31,270 bases of DNA from an uncultured Faecalibacterium sp. GTDB taxonomy: Bacteria; Bacillota; Clostridia; Oscillospirales; Ruminococcaceae. This document shows positions 13,874 through 22,228 of the stretch, one piece after another (position 1 is the stretch's first letter; the number at the start of each line of letters is the position of its first letter). The position numbers were made by a program, and so were the translations under genes. Where the stretch lies: contig UQDV01000030.1 in the NCBI GenBank assembly GCA_900539945.1, forward strand, positions 1-31,270, given 5' to 3'. The notes under the pieces were generated by a model. The model did not search any database, was not told the DNA's origin, and saw only the letters and a program-made list of their open reading frames with translations.

Positions 13874-15106
13874 TCAGACCGAAATGCCCAGTTTACCGTT
13901 CAGATTTGCAAAGGAATGGGCTTTGGCTTCCTTGGTGGCTTCCGCGTAAATCTCCATCGTGGTGCTGATGTCCCGGTGTCCCATGATGTCCTGAATGATC
14001 TTCAGGTTGGTTTCATTTTCACACAGCCGGGTGCAGAACGTGTGCCGGAGATTATGGCAGGAGAATGACGGCAACAGCTGCGGCTCCCGTTTTTCCTTTT
14101 CGGCCTTTTCCAGTTCGGCTTCGTTGTATGCCACGCTGATGCGCTTGATGGCGCGGTTGACCGTCTGCGGGTTCTGCGGCTGGCCGAAGCGGTTCAGGAA
14201 TACGAAGTCCGAGATTCCGTCGATCTCGTATTCGCACACCAATTCCAGTTCCTGCTGGTTGGCGCGCTCCTGCTCCAGTGCCTTCCGCACTTCGGGCAAG
14301 ATCGGAATTGCCCGCTTGCCTGCGGCAGTTTTGGGTGTGGACATGGTGAAATAGCAGCCGCCCACCTCGTGGTCATGGTACACCAGATTGTGCTGGATGG
14401 TGATAAACCCACTCTCGAAGTCGATGTCACCCCAGCACAGGCCAACCGTTTCCGAGATGCGGCATCCGGTACCCAGCATGAAGGTGAACATCGGGAGCCA
14501 GTGCTGGAACTTCGGCGTTTTCTTGATGAAACTCAAGAATGCCTGCTGCTGGGGCAGGGTCAGAGCGTGGCGTTTGGGCGTTTCGTACTGGTGGGCGGCT
14601 TTAATGGCCGTCAGGACACCATCCGTGGGATTCACACGGATGTACTCATCGTCCACCGCCACCGCAAAGACCTGATGGAGAACATTTTGGATGGTTTCCA
14701 GCGTGTTCAACGCCATCTTGCCATTGCGGACGATGCCATTGTAGTAGCTGCGGATATCCGACTTGCGAATGTCCTTGAGCTTCATCATGCCGATCTCATC
14801 CCGGACGAACCGATTGTACATATAAACGTAATTGGCGAAGGTATGCTCTTTCAAGCCCACCTTGTTCTTACGCCACAGTTCAAACAGGTCATTCAGGGTC
14901 AGGCTGCACTCCGGGATGCGGATGCCATCTGCCAAATCGCGTTGGATCTTCTCTTCCTTTTCGCGCAGCCCCTCCAAAGTTGCATCATAGATGGTGTGGC
15001 GTTTTCCGTTTTTCGCAGTCCAACGGTACATATACAGCCCGTCGCTCTTGCGGTAGACCTCGCCATCCTTCAAAACACGGCCTTTATTATCTTTACGTCT
15101 TTGCAT
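13874..15106 (-). CDS. int: Tyrosine recombinase/integrase of the element
   Basis: A 410-residue site-specific tyrosine recombinase that integrates and excises the element at the lysS end. An N-terminal arm-binding-like domain (RKSDGLYMYRWTAKNGKRHT) is followed by a SAM-like core-binding domain (LTLNDLFELWRKNKVGLKEH) and the catalytic domain with Arg215 (GCRISE), His351-x-x-Arg354 (HNLRH), His377 (MGHRD) and nucleophile Tyr387 (TTMEIYAE). The layout is like Tn916 Int. ATG 15106 is chosen because AAAGGAG lies 8 nt upstream; that site overlaps an earlier in-frame ATG at 15124. The xis gene lies about 107 bp upstream. Confidence 0.95.
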   Translation of the reverse strand: MQRRKDNKGRVLKDGEVYRKSDGLYMYRWTAKNGKRHTIYDATLEGLREKEEKIQRDLADGIRIPECSLTLNDLFELWRKNKVGLKEHTFANYVYMYNRFVRDEIGMMKLKDIRKSDIRSYYNGIVRNGKMALNTLETIQNVLHQVFAVAVDDEYIRVNPTDGVLTAIKAAHQYETPKRHALTLPQQQAFLSFIKKTPKFQHWLPMFTFMLGTGCRISETVGLCWGDIDFESGFITIQHNLVYHDHEVGGCYFTMSTPKTAAGKRAIPILPEVRKALEQERANQQELELVCEYEIDGISDFVFLNRFGQPQNPQTVNRAIKRISVAYNEAELEKAEKEKREPQLLPSFSCHNLRHTFCTRLCENETNLKIIQDIMGHRDISTTMEIYAEATKEAKAHSFANLNGKLGISV

Positions 15107-15213
15107 ATAAACTCTCCTTTTCATTCACAGAATGTTGAAAAGGAGCCTTACGCCATGAGTATACCATGACGCAAGACTCCCTGCAACATCAAACGATCAA
15201 TTTTTGAACCGCA

Positions 15214-15408
15214 TCAGATCGAGAATGCCTTGTCCAGATATTCGTCCAGCTTACGGCGTTTGATCAGCCGTTTGGTTCCGTTCCAAAGGACGAACTTGCA
15301 TTCATCGCTATCGGTCATTGACCGCAGTTTATTGATACCGATCCCAGAGTAAGCCGCTGCTTCCTCCAAGGTCAGATTGCTCTTTTGCCAAATCGGAACT
15401 TCCTTCAC
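15214..15408 (-). CDS. xis: Excisionase, Tn916 Xis-like
   Basis: A 64-residue DNA-binding protein with a winged-helix fold: VPIWQKSNLTLEEAAAYSGI, INKLRSMTDSDECKFVLWNG, TKRLIKRRKLDEYLDKAFSI. It closely resembles the excisionases of Tn916-type elements in length and in the C-terminal RKLDEYLDK. It bends attachment-site DNA so the integrase can excise the element. The start is GTG at 15408, with GGAGG 5 nt before it; the frame is open further upstream (to 15768), but that part is antisense-like Pro/Gly/Ala-rich sequence inside the relaxase gene and is not coding in this frame. Confidence 0.9.
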   Translation of the reverse strand: MKEVPIWQKSNLTLEEAAAYSGIGINKLRSMTDSDECKFVLWNGTKRLIKRRKLDEYLDKAFSI

Positions 15409-15485
15409 TTGCACCTCCAATTCCTTGTAACCGGGTGCCGGGGCAGAAAGTGCCAGCTTTCTGCCCCAAACGCTCCCGATGAGGT

Positions 15486-16754
15486 TCAGATTTCCGAGTG
15501 CCCCTCCTGTGTGTGGGGTTGTGCCGATGGTTTGTTTTGCGCCTGCTCTGCCTGCAAGCGGTTCAGCAGTTGCAGAACGGAATCCCGTGCTTTCTCCTTG
15601 ACCTGCTCCTTGCACTTCTGCCGGACTTCCGATTTCAGCAGCTTTTCCTGCAAGCGAATGGCGGTGGTCTGCATGGTCTTGAGGAACTTGTCCAGCACGG
15701 TGTCCAAACGGTGCGCTGCATACTCTCTCGTAGCCTGCGGAGCCTTGCGTTCCGGGGACAGCACCCACTTCTTCGTGTCCTCGATCATCCGCATATCTTC
15801 CTTGCGGGTCTCGGTGCGTACCACGTCCGTCACGACCTCCACCGCCTTGTCATAGGCCGCAGCCGAAACATCTTCCAGCAGGTTTTCCATGTCCGAAACT
15901 TTCAAGGTCAATTCGTCCAGCTTGCTTTGCTGGGCGGTAAGCTGCTCCTTCTGCTTGGCGAGGATGAAGTCCTGTTTTTCCAGATATTTGCGGTTGCCGT
16001 ACTCCGCTTCTTCCTCCAATTCCAGCCCGTGCCGCTTTGCAATCTCAAACAACATCTTCCGGCAGGCGGCATCGAAGGTGATCTTGCGGTTGTTGCGGCG
16101 GCTGAGGGGCTTGTCCGGGTCGGGCAGGTTGAAGCCCAACACTTCCAATGCCTTTTCCTGCTGGGGTGCCACCTCGCCGTACTTGTTCTCACAGTCGAAC
16201 ACATGACGCTCGTGGATGTGAGGAGTGCTTTCATCCAGATGCAACGCCCAGTCCAACACATGAACGTGTTCGCCAAACTTGGCCTTGAACGCCTCGATGA
16301 ACTCCGTGACGATGTTCAGCAAGTCCTCTGCCGAAGCGTGTTCATCCAGCGTTCCAAGTTGGTAGATGGTCTCTTCCGGGCAGGTCTTGCGGCTGGACAG
16401 CAGGTCAGGAATGGAGCGGTTGCGCTCCGTGTGCCGGATCTTGGCGTTACGCTCGTTCTGGCTTTCCACAAAAGCCGTGTAGTGGGTTTCGTAGAACTGC
16501 CGTTCTACGTCCGAGAAGGTTGCCGCCAGATCATCCGGGTCGGGTGGGGCGAGAGCCGAACGGAAACCGTGAAGGCAGTCCCAGTAGATGTTGCCCTTGG
16601 CTCGTTCCGGGTCGATGTGCTCACTGTTGGCAAGGTTGAAACTGCGGTCATTATGCTTGGGGTTATAGGTGCCGTGGGCTCCGGCTCGTCCGTTGTGTCG
16701 TGTCAGTTTCAGATAGACATTCCTCCGTTTCAACAGCTTGGCGTGGAAAAACAC
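15486..16754 (-). CDS. MobV-type relaxase (mobilization protein), start uncertain
   Basis: A conjugative relaxase-like protein of up to 422 residues that would nick oriT for transfer with help from another conjugative element. The N-terminal motif LTRHNGRAGAHGTYNPKHND and the HLDESTPHIH metal/His motif (about 188-197) are hallmarks of the Pre/MobV superfamily. The C-terminal half is a long charged coiled coil (KQKEQLTAQQSKLDELTLKV, later RLQEKLLKSEVRQKCKEQVK). The start is odd. GGAGG lies at about 16721-16726, one base from ATG 16720, and that ATG reads M-S-I-stop, out of frame by two bases with KLTRHNG. The in-frame ATG at 16754 has no good site. A two-base change at the start may have damaged translation, or a CTG at about 16713 is used. 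Confidence 0.82.
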   Translation of the reverse strand: MFFHAKLLKRRNVYLKLTRHNGRAGAHGTYNPKHNDRSFNLANSEHIDPERAKGNIYWDCLHGFRSALAPPDPDDLAATFSDVERQFYETHYTAFVESQNERNAKIRHTERNRSIPDLLSSRKTCPEETIYQLGTLDEHASAEDLLNIVTEFIEAFKAKFGEHVHVLDWALHLDESTPHIHERHVFDCENKYGEVAPQQEKALEVLGFNLPDPDKPLSRRNNRKITFDAACRKMLFEIAKRHGLELEEEAEYGNRKYLEKQDFILAKQKEQLTAQQSKLDELTLKVSDMENLLEDVSAAAYDKAVEVVTDVVRTETRKEDMRMIEDTKKWVLSPERKAPQATREYAAHRLDTVLDKFLKTMQTTAIRLQEKLLKSEVRQKCKEQVKEKARDSVLQLLNRLQAEQAQNKPSAQPHTQEGHSEI

Positions 16755-16925
16755 AGCAGCGAAGCTGCTGGATCTGCCGCCGTTTTGCGCCAGATAATAC
16801 CCAGTAGGATATGACGCAGAGCATCATATCACTGGGGCAAAGAGCTGCGCTCTCTGCACTCTTGCTCCGGGCAAGCTGACAGGCAAAGATTTGCGAATCC
16901 CTGCCCGCAGCTCGTCCGGCTTTTT

Positions 16926-17218
16926 CAGTTGGCCAAATTGACCAACTGATTTTGCCTGTTCCCAAAATGGTAACAGGCAGATAAATGGGCTAATAACGGC
17001 CATCTCGCCCTGATTCCCATTTTGGGGATTTGGGCAGAAACTGGTAAATGCCGCCCTCCGGCACTTACCACTCTTGGCAAACTGTCAAGCTGACACTTTG
17101 CCAACACCCCCCTATAAAGGAGAACTTGGGCGTTTTGCTGCGTACGTGCGTACGCAGCAGGCGGCTTTCTCTGTACGCACGTACGCAGCGAAAGATCGAA
17201 AACGCACCATATAGGGGG
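16926..17218. other. Inverted-repeat cluster, candidate oriT/replication origin
   Basis: Gene-free stretch 16755-17230 between the relaxase and helicase genes. Hairpins: CAGTTGG/CCAACTG (16926-16948); GCCTGTT/AACAGGC (16954-16978); GGTAAATGCCG/CGGCACTTACC (about 17043-17069); TTGGCAAACTGTCA with TGACACTTTGCCAA (17074-17104, 13 of 14 pairs); and GCTGCGTACG/CGTACGCAGC (17137-17158), perfect, whose right arm recurs at 17180-17189. Longer-range pairs are CCCAAAATGG (16961) with CCATTTTGGG (17027), and CCCCCTATA (17108) with TATAGGGGG (17210). Location upstream of the relaxase fits oriT, and next to the helicase end fits an origin of replication. Confidence 0.6.
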
Positions 17219-17230
17219 ATCAAAAACGGG

Positions 17231-18556
17231 TCATGCTCGCCAGCCATTGGGGATGAGGTCGGGCTGCACAAGGGCTTCGATGCCCACAAAGCCCCGGACA
17301 CGCCGCCCGGATGAGTTGACGATGTTGTTGGTGGATTCCAGATTATACCTGCGCTGGTTGGCAATCAGGGCATCGCTGAATCCTCTGGCATTGATTGCAT
17401 TCAGGCTGTTCTCTTCGCACCACATCTTGTAGATCTCATACAGCTCTTTCGAGCTGGTGCAGGCATCCGCCTTTAGGCGGATGTAGCCCTCGGATTCGAG
17501 GAAATCAAACACATTGTTGTTGTCCCGCTTCACCAGTTCCCGGTTGCGCTTGGCACGGTCACTCTCGGTGAACTGAAAGCCATTCTTCACCAGCCGCTGC
17601 AAGCCCTCAAATGCCCACAGCAGGATGCCCTCGACCTCTGCCGCCATCTTCTCGGCAATGTCCGGGTCATCCACACGGGAGAGGGGCTTGTCCTTGGTGG
17701 TCAGGATGAGCTGGCGGCGGTAGAAACCGTCCGAGCGGTCATACAGAGCCTGCAGATCACCGTTGCTGAACGCCAGCAGGCGGGCGTACATCCAACCCTG
17801 ATAACTCTGCTTGCCCTTGCGCTCCAAGTCCATCTGCCCCTGTGCGGTCACGATGGACTTGACATAGTTGGTCTGGCGCAGGGCTTCCATCCGCATATCA
17901 TCGTCCACACAGAGCAGGGTGTGCTCCAGATCGGCACGGGCAAAGCGGTTCTCCGAGATCTTGCCGATGCTGCCATCCTTCATGTTGCAGCCGAACAGCC
18001 GGGACAGCACCACACCGATCTGCGACTTGCCCTCGCCGCCGCTGCCTTTAATGACCATCATGCGCTGTCCCTTGTTGCTGGGGATCAGGCAGTAGCCGAT
18101 GAACTCCTGCACCGTGGGAATGTCCTCCGGGTAGAGCAGGTCGGACAGAAACCGCAGCCAATGGGTGGGCTGCGGGGCTTTCGGGTCATACTTGACCGGG
18201 AGGCGGTTGCGCACGATCTCCGGCTTGCCCTCTTGAAAGGTACCGTCCAGATACAGGGTGCCGTTTGCCAGCGCAATGCGGTCGGTGACGGGCGGGAAGT
18301 CCTCCACCTGTGCCGCCAGTTTCAGCACGTCCACGACATTGCTGACTCGTTTGGCGATATTTGCGCCGATATGGTCTCGCAGCATATCGAAAATTTCACA
18401 ACGTAGGCTCATGGTGTCCGTGACCCTGCCTTCCGGGGTGAAAAATGCACCATTCGAGTAAAGCAGCTGGTGGGTGCTCAGAAAATCATCACAAAACAGG
18501 GATTCGTTGAAGAAGCCTTTCTTGATCCATGCAGGGGTAAAATTACTCATAGGCAT
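17231..18556 (-). CDS. D5/P4-type SF3 helicase, replication protein of the element
   Basis: A 441-residue phage/plasmid primase-helicase-family protein. The D5-like N-terminal region (FCDDFLSTHQLLYSNGAFFT; RIALANGTLYLDGTF) is followed by an SF3 helicase with Walker A IKGSGGEGKSQIG, Walker B HTLLCVDDDM and motif C-like RLLAFSNGD. A C-terminal winged helix follows (YEIYKMWCEENSLNAINARG). No zinc-finger or primase domain is attached, so priming must come from the host or another protein. It probably unwinds the excised circle for replication. AAAGGATGG precedes two ATG codons (18556 and 18550), and either could be used. Confidence 0.87.
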   Translation of the reverse strand: MPMSNFTPAWIKKGFFNESLFCDDFLSTHQLLYSNGAFFTPEGRVTDTMSLRCEIFDMLRDHIGANIAKRVSNVVDVLKLAAQVEDFPPVTDRIALANGTLYLDGTFQEGKPEIVRNRLPVKYDPKAPQPTHWLRFLSDLLYPEDIPTVQEFIGYCLIPSNKGQRMMVIKGSGGEGKSQIGVVLSRLFGCNMKDGSIGKISENRFARADLEHTLLCVDDDMRMEALRQTNYVKSIVTAQGQMDLERKGKQSYQGWMYARLLAFSNGDLQALYDRSDGFYRRQLILTTKDKPLSRVDDPDIAEKMAAEVEGILLWAFEGLQRLVKNGFQFTESDRAKRNRELVKRDNNNVFDFLESEGYIRLKADACTSSKELYEIYKMWCEENSLNAINARGFSDALIANQRRYNLESTNNIVNSSGRRVRGFVGIEALVQPDLIPNGWRA

Positions 18557-18579
18557 TCCATCCTTTCATTGGCGTTACG

Positions 18580-18616
18580 GAAAAACGATGTGCTCATTTT
18601 GAGTACATCGTTTTTC
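18580..18616. terminator. Strong symmetric hairpin upstream of the helicase gene
   Basis: GAAAAACGATGT (18580-18591) pairs perfectly with ACATCGTTTTTC (18605-18616), with CTC/GAG in the loop. Flanking A and T runs make it a bidirectional terminator. It separates the helicase gene from whatever lies upstream. The remaining gene-free stretch 18617-19013 contains no gene I can support, only an AT-rich end near 18890-18960. Confidence 0.75.
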
Positions 18617-19013
18617 TCCGCAACTGGGAAATCAACGTCCTGCCGTTCTCCCCGCATGGCTTTCCTGCCCCCTTCCGGCGGCGTTTTCCGGCTCTCCCAC
18701 TTGGGGGTCATCGCCGGGTATCCCATGCAGACGGTCATGCGGTTTTCAAGGTGCAACGGGCAAAACGGCAACAAAAAAGCCGTCACAAAACAGACCAGCT
18801 CTGCCTTCGCTTTTTCTGGAAGGTCATGCTAGTCGGTTATGTAACGGCTGAAAGCCAAGATGTTCAGCCCCGCAGGGTCTGAACGAATATGTAAAAATAT
18901 GTTATATTCAATTGTTGGGATAGATTACCACAAAAATCGAGCCGTGTCAACAAAAACTTTTGAAAGCGCGTTGTTTTCGGCAGCTTGCAAGAAAAAGCAA
19001 GGGAAACTTTGGT

Positions 19014-19047
19014 AAAAAGAGAGAGGGCTGGACGGTGCCAGCCCTCT
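19014..19047 (-). terminator. Terminator of the AAA+/membrane protein operon
   Basis: AGAGGGCTGG (19022-19031) pairs with CCAGCCCTCT (19038-19047), with a 6-nt loop; read on the - strand it is followed by CTCTTTTT. It lies about 20 bp after the stop of the membrane protein gene. Confidence 0.9.
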
Positions 19048-19066
19048 TGACAAGGTTGTATGACAT

Positions 19067-20182
19067 TTATTTCTTTACAACAGACTCAAAAGTTTTCTTT
19101 TCAAAAGAAATATCATCGGTCTTCAAGATTCGCTGTTTCGACGTATCAATAACAATTGTATTTTCATCAATCTTTGCTTCTTCAAGAATATATGTGTCGC
19201 CTCCGTGAAAAAGAATAGCTTCACTTTTTTCATTTTCGGTGACAATTAAAAAAGTTTGAGAAAGACGAGCATTAAAATAGCCCTCAATAGGCATAGATAA
19301 CAGTATCATGATAGTTGCCACTAGCAGATTAAAGATAAAATCTTTTAACTGCGGTTTGTAAATAAGATAATTTAATTCATACTGTTCACGTTCTAACTTT
19401 CGTATTGCCTCTGCACGCTCTGAAAAATCTTTCTCTGAATCATCAGCAGGTTGCTTTTTCAGGGTGTCTCGTTGATTTTTAGTGACATGAAAAGACAATA
19501 ATGAAATGATAATAAGGATGGAAGCACTACCAATAAATGTGGTTAATATCGTTGATAAATTAGACGAAAGTGTAGATAACCACATCGCAAGAAAGAGAAC
19601 AACTTCAGCAACAATGAGATATACAAGAACACGTTTTTGAAATCCTCGAATGTCACCATGGACAATTTTTTGTAATTGATTAAGTTCCGTGGATTGATTT
19701 TCTAAGTGCATTTTATGTGCTTTAATTATCAACCATCTCGCATAGTCTGCTTCAGTTGCGCTTTTGTCACTCCAAAATGCCTTTTCTGTTTTTTTCAATT
19801 CCTCCAAACCTTGCTTATGCATTTTTACCAGATTTTTTATCTCATTTTTTGCATAGTGGTATGATATAGAATCATGATAAATGCGAATAAACACATTTTG
19901 AAGAAGTATGCTTATGCTCCAAATTACTGCGATCCATATAGCGGAATTGACCACACGATACAGAACATTTTCTTTTTCAAGTCCTGCATACGAACTATCG
20001 ATTCCCCAATATTTCAGAAAAGTAATATTTGCAAGTCTGCCCGCATAACTACTAAGAATAGACATTATGGTAATTGCCGCAGAAACAACTGCAATCGCTA
20101 CAGATGGATTTTTCTTTAAATAATCCAGAATTTCTTTCGTGAATCCCAGCTGCTTCTTTTCTTCTAATTTGCTTTCATTCAC
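19067..20182 (-). CDS. Five-helix membrane protein of unknown function, partner of the AAA+ ATPase
   Basis: I do not recognise the family of this 371-residue protein. Five probable membrane helices are visible: VAIAVVSAAITIMSILSSYA (about 28-47), AIWIAVIWSISILL (about 81-95), VYLIVAEVVLFLAMWL (about 188-205), FIGSASILIIISLLSF (about 219-234) and FNLLVATIMILLSM (about 296-310). A charged, probably coiled-coil cytoplasmic loop lies between helices 2 and 3 (KNEIKNLVKMHKQGLEELKK). The C-terminal 60 residues are a soluble beta-rich domain. The start is GTG at 20182, with AGAGGA 8 nt upstream, only 14 bp after the ATPase stop, so the two are one operon. Strongly AT-rich compared with the element backbone. 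Confidence 0.82.
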   Translation of the reverse strand: MNESKLEEKKQLGFTKEILDYLKKNPSVAIAVVSAAITIMSILSSYAGRLANITFLKYWGIDSSYAGLEKENVLYRVVNSAIWIAVIWSISILLQNVFIRIYHDSISYHYAKNEIKNLVKMHKQGLEELKKTEKAFWSDKSATEADYARWLIIKAHKMHLENQSTELNQLQKIVHGDIRGFQKRVLVYLIVAEVVLFLAMWLSTLSSNLSTILTTFIGSASILIIISLLSFHVTKNQRDTLKKQPADDSEKDFSERAEAIRKLEREQYELNYLIYKPQLKDFIFNLLVATIMILLSMPIEGYFNARLSQTFLIVTENEKSEAILFHGGDTYILEEAKIDENTIVIDTSKQRILKTDDISFEKKTFESVVKK

Positions 20183-20196
20183 ATCTAGTTTCCTCT

Positions 20197-21936
20197 TTAT
20201 TTAACATCTTCAGCTGTTAATGTTGAAACTTCCTCATCATCAATATTCAATTCCAGTGCTAGCCTATTCGCCTGATTAACAACCGCCCTTTCAAAGAAGT
20301 TGCGCACCTCACGACCATTGGCAAATGTTTCATTTCGGTTTGCATATTTTTCTTCAAAATGCTTCAGTACCAAATCTCGTGCATTCTCCGTAGCTATAAG
20401 CCCGGACTTCTTGCACATGGAATCGAAGATTTCCAGAAGCTCTTCCGGCGTGTAATCCTCAAAGTAAATGTACTTGTTAAATCTTGATTTCAGGCCGGGA
20501 TTCGAGTTTACAAAACGTTCCATTAAATTAGGATAACCGGCAACAATGACTACCAAATCATCTCGGTTGTCTTCCATTGCCTTCAGGATCGTGTCAATTG
20601 CCTCCTGACCATAGTCGTTAGAATCATTTCCTCTAGCCAGTGTATACGCCTCGTCAATGAACAGTACCCCGCCTAGAGCCTGCTTAATAACTTCCTGCGT
20701 CTTGATTGCGGTCTGCCCAACATAGCCACCAACCAATCCTGAACGGTCGACTTCGATTAACTGACCTTTAGAAAGGATTCCCAGTTCGTGGTAAATTTGT
20801 GCCAGCAGTCGGGCAACTGTTGTTTTGCCTGTGCCGGGATTGCCAGAAAATACAAGATGCCGGGAAACAGGAAGTTCTGGAAGTCCCCTTTCTTTACGAA
20901 TCTTTTGAAGTTTTAAGAGATTGATAATTGAAGATACTTCTTTCTTTACTTCCTGCAACCCTGTAAGATTTTCAAGTTCTCTGAGTAAGCTGTCCGTCGA
21001 GCCGCAATCTTTATCGATAGGAAAAATTGTTTGTTCCATATCTTCTTTAGCAACAGGATTCTCTATTTGAACATGTCCAAATAGAAAATCAGTTAAAATC
21101 TTAGTAACAACCTCCATATCAAACGGTATAGACGGATCCAAAAGATATATGTCGTCATCATCATTGACAATTAGAATTTCCGCTTCTAAATTAGGTATAT
21201 GTTTCTGGCGCGATTTTTCAGCATCCAAACAAATAGCTTTCATAAAGCTAGGAGAATTTATAAGACTAGATTCATAATCAGAATCATAATATAAGATTCC
21301 ATTCGTAAAGTCATACAGTGTATTATAATTTTTTTCAAAGCTTTCTTTTAAGTTCGGATTGCTTCTAATCAACTTTTTTGTCCATTCGGATTCAAGTTTA
21401 AAAATATAATTATATTTTTGTTTTATATGAGAAAATTCATCAGATTTCAATCCAACAAAATACAATACACAAATATTATGTATTATTTTAGCCGCAAGCT
21501 CTAACTCTCCAGTGTAGTAGCTTTCATCGTAATCTGCGTTTAGAACACCGTCTTCATTTAATAATTCAAAATAATAGGAAATCGCACGATTCCAATCTCC
21601 GACAATAACACTGTTCTGTGCCATTATTGCCAGATAATCCATATAAAGAATATCATTATTTTTAATGGAAGCCGTAGCTATGTTCATCACTAACAATGCT
21701 GCCTGTTTTTTATTGGAAAATATCTCGTCATCAGAATATTCATCTTCATCCACTATCTCGTTTTTGCCTTCAAAAATATAGTATTGCAAAATCTCTATAA
21801 TGTCCTCAATATATTGTAAATCTTCGGAATTATCCTCATAGTTTTGAAGAATGTTTTTATATACAGAAGTGGTAATGCTCCGCTCAAACAAACCTGTTTC
21901 CGGAAACAGCGGCTTATAATCGCTTATATATGGCAT
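20197..21936 (-). CDS. CbxX/CfqX (SpoVK/EccA-like) AAA+ ATPase with helical N-terminal domain
   Basis: A 579-residue protein. The N-terminal 310 residues are a helical, probably TPR-like region (NNDILYMDYLAIMAQNSVIV, then DWNRAISYYFELL). The rest is an AAA+ domain of the CbxX type: TGLQEVKKEVSSIINLLKLQ, Walker A GNPGTGKTT at about 365-373, the pore/arginine-rich segment DRSGLVGGYVGQTA, Walker B GVLFIDEAYTLARG near 425, sensor 1 VIVAGYP and a C-terminal lid with NGREVRNFFERAV. Such ATPases remodel protein complexes (EccA in ESX secretion, SpoVK, Rubisco activase CbxX). No ESX genes lie nearby; the only partner is the membrane protein downstream. AT-rich cargo on a mobile element suggests defence or stress function, which is inference. 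Confidence 0.9.
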   Translation of the reverse strand: MPYISDYKPLFPETGLFERSITTSVYKNILQNYEDNSEDLQYIEDIIEILQYYIFEGKNEIVDEDEYSDDEIFSNKKQAALLVMNIATASIKNNDILYMDYLAIMAQNSVIVGDWNRAISYYFELLNEDGVLNADYDESYYTGELELAAKIIHNICVLYFVGLKSDEFSHIKQKYNYIFKLESEWTKKLIRSNPNLKESFEKNYNTLYDFTNGILYYDSDYESSLINSPSFMKAICLDAEKSRQKHIPNLEAEILIVNDDDDIYLLDPSIPFDMEVVTKILTDFLFGHVQIENPVAKEDMEQTIFPIDKDCGSTDSLLRELENLTGLQEVKKEVSSIINLLKLQKIRKERGLPELPVSRHLVFSGNPGTGKTTVARLLAQIYHELGILSKGQLIEVDRSGLVGGYVGQTAIKTQEVIKQALGGVLFIDEAYTLARGNDSNDYGQEAIDTILKAMEDNRDDLVVIVAGYPNLMERFVNSNPGLKSRFNKYIYFEDYTPEELLEIFDSMCKKSGLIATENARDLVLKHFEEKYANRNETFANGREVRNFFERAVVNQANRLALELNIDDEEVSTLTAEDVK

Positions 21937-22006
21937 TTAATTTTCTCCTTTTACTGTAAGCATATTAACTGTCATAAGCCGATTTAAAATATTGCAAGAT
22001 ACAAGT

Positions 22007-22053
22007 AAACCCAGCAAACACTTCATAGCCACTATAAAGCGTTTGCTGGGTTT
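22007..22053. terminator. 13-bp-stem hairpin near the right end of the element
   Basis: AAACCCAGCAAAC (22007-22019) pairs perfectly with GTTTGCTGGGTTT (22041-22053). It lies between the ATPase start and attR, and its T-rich arm works in either direction. It may insulate the cargo promoter from lysS transcription now entering the element. Confidence 0.7.
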
Positions 22054-22070
22054 CATTCTATAAGTTTGGC

Positions 22071-22166
22071 TACTACACCAATCCGCCTATTCGATTCTTA
22101 CACCACACCGCTTTGTAAGGCTCCTTTTCGGGAAAACGTCCCAAAATTGGTGTAGTTGTGGTGTAG
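22071..22166. repeat. TGGTGTAG sites next to attR, possible integrase arm sites
   Basis: TTGGTGTAG (22147-22155) and GTGGTGTAG (22158-22166) lie in direct orientation, with inverted copies CTACACCAA (22073-22081) and TTACACCACACC (about 22099-22110). They are the same 9-mers as beside the int stop. The inverted spacing within 100 bp of attR suggests binding sites for the integrase N-terminal domain or Xis. Confidence 0.6.
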
Positions 22167-22228
22167 TACCGCAGATGTTGCTTGAAATCCGTTCAAAATT
22201 TCATCGTACCTGCGTTTTAATTTTGTGT

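Noticed and set aside
15409..15768. N-terminal extension of Xis to 184 residues
   Set aside because: The extension is antisense-like sequence inside the relaxase gene in another frame; GGAGG before GTG 15408 and the usual Xis length support the short form.
16663..16965. 100-residue frame overlapping the relaxase start
   Set aside because: Out-of-frame shadow of the relaxase gene and of the inverted-repeat region.
18547..18786. 79-residue frame upstream of the helicase
   Set aside because: It runs through the terminator hairpin and overlaps the helicase start, and no ribosome site or family is recognisable.
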